A stretch of DNA of 6,023 nucleotides from an uncultured Chloroflexota bacterium (GTDB taxonomy: Bacteria > Chloroflexota > Anaerolineae > Promineifilales > Promineifilaceae): the NCBI GenBank assembly GCA_937958365.1, contig CALFEW010000729.1:1-6023 (forward strand), written 5' to 3'. This document shows positions 4,548 through 6,023 of this stretch, piece after piece (positions within the stretch are counted from its first letter, which is position 1; each line of letters begins with the position of its first letter). The position numbers were made by a program, and so were the translations under genes. Under the pieces are notes generated by a model. It made no database searches. It was given only the letters and a program-made list of their open reading frames with translations, and was not told the DNA's origin.

Positions 4548-5936
4548 TCAACCAAACTGCGGCAGATAGGCGGCGAAGGTTTTCAGGTAATCGTCCAGGA
4601 TGGCCCGCGCCTGGCCGATGTCGTTGACCATCGGGTCGAGGAGCAGGGTTTGCAAGGCCAGGTGGCGGTCGCCGGTCACGGCCGTTTCCACCACCATTTC
4701 CACCAACTCCGCTTCCCGCCGCAGCAAGGCCGTCACGCCGGGTGGCAGTTCGCCAATGCGGATGCCGCTTACCCCCAGGCTGCTCACCAACGCTGGCACT
4801 TCCACAATCGCCTCATCGGGCAGGCCGGTAATCGCGCCCCGGTTGGGAATGTTCACCGTTTCGTCGTAATAGTTTTCGTTATGGGCGATGGCGGCGATCA
4901 ATTCCACCGCCCCTTCGCTGTGCGCGTCGCGCATCCCTTCGACGGACAGGCGACCGGCGGCCATTTCCCCCAGCATGTGGTTCATAAAATCGCGCGTCGC
5001 TTCGTTGCCGCCCCAATCGTAAAGGCGGATGTTGTATTTCTCCCACGGTTTCAGCGCAGCGTTGTGGCCGTAGGGCAAATATTCCACCAGATGCGTGTCG
5101 CCAGGGATGGGCAGCAGGTCGAAGACGCGGCATAAGTCCAGCGACAAGGGTTCCAGCGTGGGTGGCGCGTCGGCCAGGGCGGCGCGCAGAGCCGGGTACA
5201 AATCTTCGCCGGTGGTTTTGTCGCGCACGTCTACCAGCCAGATGAAATGATTCAGACCGGCCGATTTGATGGCGAATTGTTGACGGCCGTAAGCCGCCAT
5301 CTGGTGGGTGACTTGCGTATTCACCGGGTCTGAACGCAAAGAGATGTCATTGGGCACCGGGATGGGGTAGAGGTGGCGTAGGAGAACGGCCGTTAACGCA
5401 TACCCCACTTCAATCTGATGGCACTTCCCGACAGCCTTAATCTTGCTGTATTTTGTCACCGCCCGCGTAATGCGCGGCAGCGGATTGCTGAAATTGATCA
5501 GCCAGGCATCCGGGCAAAGCGTTTCCATGTCGCGCACAATATCCAGAAAAAGTGGAATCTGGCGGCAGGCGTGCATCAGGCCGCCCGGCCCGCCGTTTTC
5601 GGCATAGGGCTGGCGCAGGCCATGCTTCAGCGGGACCTCCCAATCCAGCCGCCAAAGCTTCTCTCGTGGTGGCGCTTCGATAGATACCACCACAAAATCT
5701 GCGCCCGCCAAAACGTCACGCCGGTTGGCGCTGGCGCTGATTTGCAGGTCGGCGTCCCACGCTTCGCTCATCCGCCGGGCAACATTGGCGATAATTTCCA
5801 GGGCGGATTCATTCAAGTCTACCAGAGCCAATTCGCTGCCGTGCAGGCGCACATCGCGGATGATGGTCGCCAACGTGGTAGGACCAAAACTGGCGCTGCC
5901 CGCGCCAATCACCACAATTTTCGGTTTTTGGGACAT
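4548..5936 (-). CDS. Glycoside hydrolase family 4 (alpha-galactosidase/alpha-glucosidase-like), NAD- and metal-dependent
   Basis: This 462-residue protein has the normal GH4 length (about 440-480). GH4 enzymes cleave glycosides by an unusual redox-elimination route using bound NAD+ and a divalent metal, usually Mn2+. Motifs in order are the N-terminal Rossmann loop IVVIGAGSASFGP (7-19), strand ALVDLN (37-42), ADFVVVSIEAP (79-89), HGLRQPYAENGGPGGLMHACRQIP (105-128), INFSNPLPRIT (147-157), KAVGKCHQ (167-174) with metal-ligand candidate C172, GLNHFIWLVDV (227-237) with ligand candidate H230, and HLVEYLPYG (282-290). The order and the LVEYLPY segment resemble MelA-type alpha-galactosidases, but the substrate cannot be fixed from sequence; galactosides, glucosides and uronides all occur in the family. 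No signal peptide is present, so it is cytoplasmic. A strong ribosome binding site supports ATG 5936. It is convergent with the plus-strand cluster and appears to be transcribed separately; any upstream partners, such as sugar transporters, would lie beyond the window. Confidence 0.95.
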   Translation of the reverse strand: MSQKPKIVVIGAGSASFGPTTLATIIRDVRLHGSELALVDLNESALEIIANVARRMSEAWDADLQISASANRRDVLAGADFVVVSIEAPPREKLWRLDWEVPLKHGLRQPYAENGGPGGLMHACRQIPLFLDIVRDMETLCPDAWLINFSNPLPRITRAVTKYSKIKAVGKCHQIEVGYALTAVLLRHLYPIPVPNDISLRSDPVNTQVTHQMAAYGRQQFAIKSAGLNHFIWLVDVRDKTTGEDLYPALRAALADAPPTLEPLSLDLCRVFDLLPIPGDTHLVEYLPYGHNAALKPWEKYNIRLYDWGGNEATRDFMNHMLGEMAAGRLSVEGMRDAHSEGAVELIAAIAHNENYYDETVNIPNRGAITGLPDEAIVEVPALVSSLGVSGIRIGELPPGVTALLRREAELVEMVVETAVTGDRHLALQTLLLDPMVNDIGQARAILDDYLKTFAAYLPQFG

Positions 5937-5943
5937 ATCAAAA

Positions 5944-5950
5944 CTCCTTA
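5944..5950 (-). promoter_or_regulatory. Ribosome binding site of the GH4 gene
   Basis: The minus strand reads TAAGGAG, a near-consensus Shine-Dalgarno sequence, 7 nt before the ATG. It decides the start codon. Confidence 0.88.
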
Positions 5951-5960
5951 TACGGCCGTA
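5951..5960. repeat. Palindrome TACGGCCGTA in the GH4 leader (ACGGCCGT family)
   Basis: A perfect 10-bp palindrome immediately abuts the GH4 ribosome binding site. It is the second intergenic copy of the ACGGCCGT family. Its location could allow a local regulatory role, but the family is equally dense inside genes, so this is probably one copy of a genome-wide repeat. The remaining 63 bp to the window end show no gene and no convincing promoter. Confidence 0.6.
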
Positions 5961-6023
5961 TTTAAACGAAAGGATTGCCGTCTAAATCTACCGCTATGAT
6001 AACACGAACCGATACTGTAGCCG

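Noticed and set aside
4434..5135. Plus-strand open frame of 233 residues opposite the GH4 gene, and a similar one at 5418-5999
   Set aside because: They begin in repeat DNA or run antisense to a clear GH4 gene; His/Gln/Val-rich composition indicates shadow frames.
5996..6001. TATCAT on the minus strand as a -10 for the GH4 gene
   Set aside because: The matching -35 position falls at or beyond the window end, so it cannot be judged.

Overview
The window reads as chromosomal DNA from a moderately GC-rich bacterium. Its content (an AcnA-type aconitase, a DapF-fold protein, a GH4 glycosidase, and many short intergenic tandem repeats) would fit a Chloroflexota/Anaerolineae-like genome. That placement is an inference from gene style only; there is no rRNA or other marker gene here. 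I see no phage, insertion sequence, tRNA, rRNA or CRISPR array.

Layout, left to right. (1) Positions 1-1819, minus strand: the first 606 residues of an aconitate hydratase of the AcnA/IRP1 type, cut off by the window edge. (2) Positions 1820-2074: a divergent intergenic region with a -10-like hexamer facing each way and three arrays of 7-bp tandem repeats. (3) Positions 2075-4305, plus strand: a four-gene run of a stand-alone Lrp/AsnC effector-binding (RAM) domain, a GNAT acetyltransferase that overlaps it by 1 nt, a DapF-family protein, and a glutaredoxin-like domain joined to a two-helix membrane hairpin. The last two genes are each preceded by a repeat-built inverted repeat and lack a clear Shine-Dalgarno sequence. 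(4) Positions 4306-4547: a long imperfect inverted repeat between convergent genes, probably acting as a terminator for both. (5) Positions 4548-5936, minus strand: a complete GH4 NAD/metal-dependent glycosidase with a strong ribosome binding site, followed by about 85 bp of upstream sequence to the window end.

How the genes may work together: the RAM-domain protein, the acetyltransferase and the DapF-like protein look like a small amino-acid-related module. The aconitase (TCA cycle) and the GH4 enzyme (glycoside breakdown) appear to be separately transcribed metabolic genes.

Three observations stand out. The DapF-like protein keeps the family's framework motifs, but both catalytic cysteines are serine, so ordinary diaminopimelate epimerase chemistry is doubtful. 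The palindrome ACGGCCGT occurs 14 times in 6 kb, in coding and non-coding DNA and in two reading frames, much like a HIP1-type genome-wide repeat. Finally, the intergenic regions are built from tandem repeats whose unit length is 7 bp in two separate places although the unit sequence differs each time.
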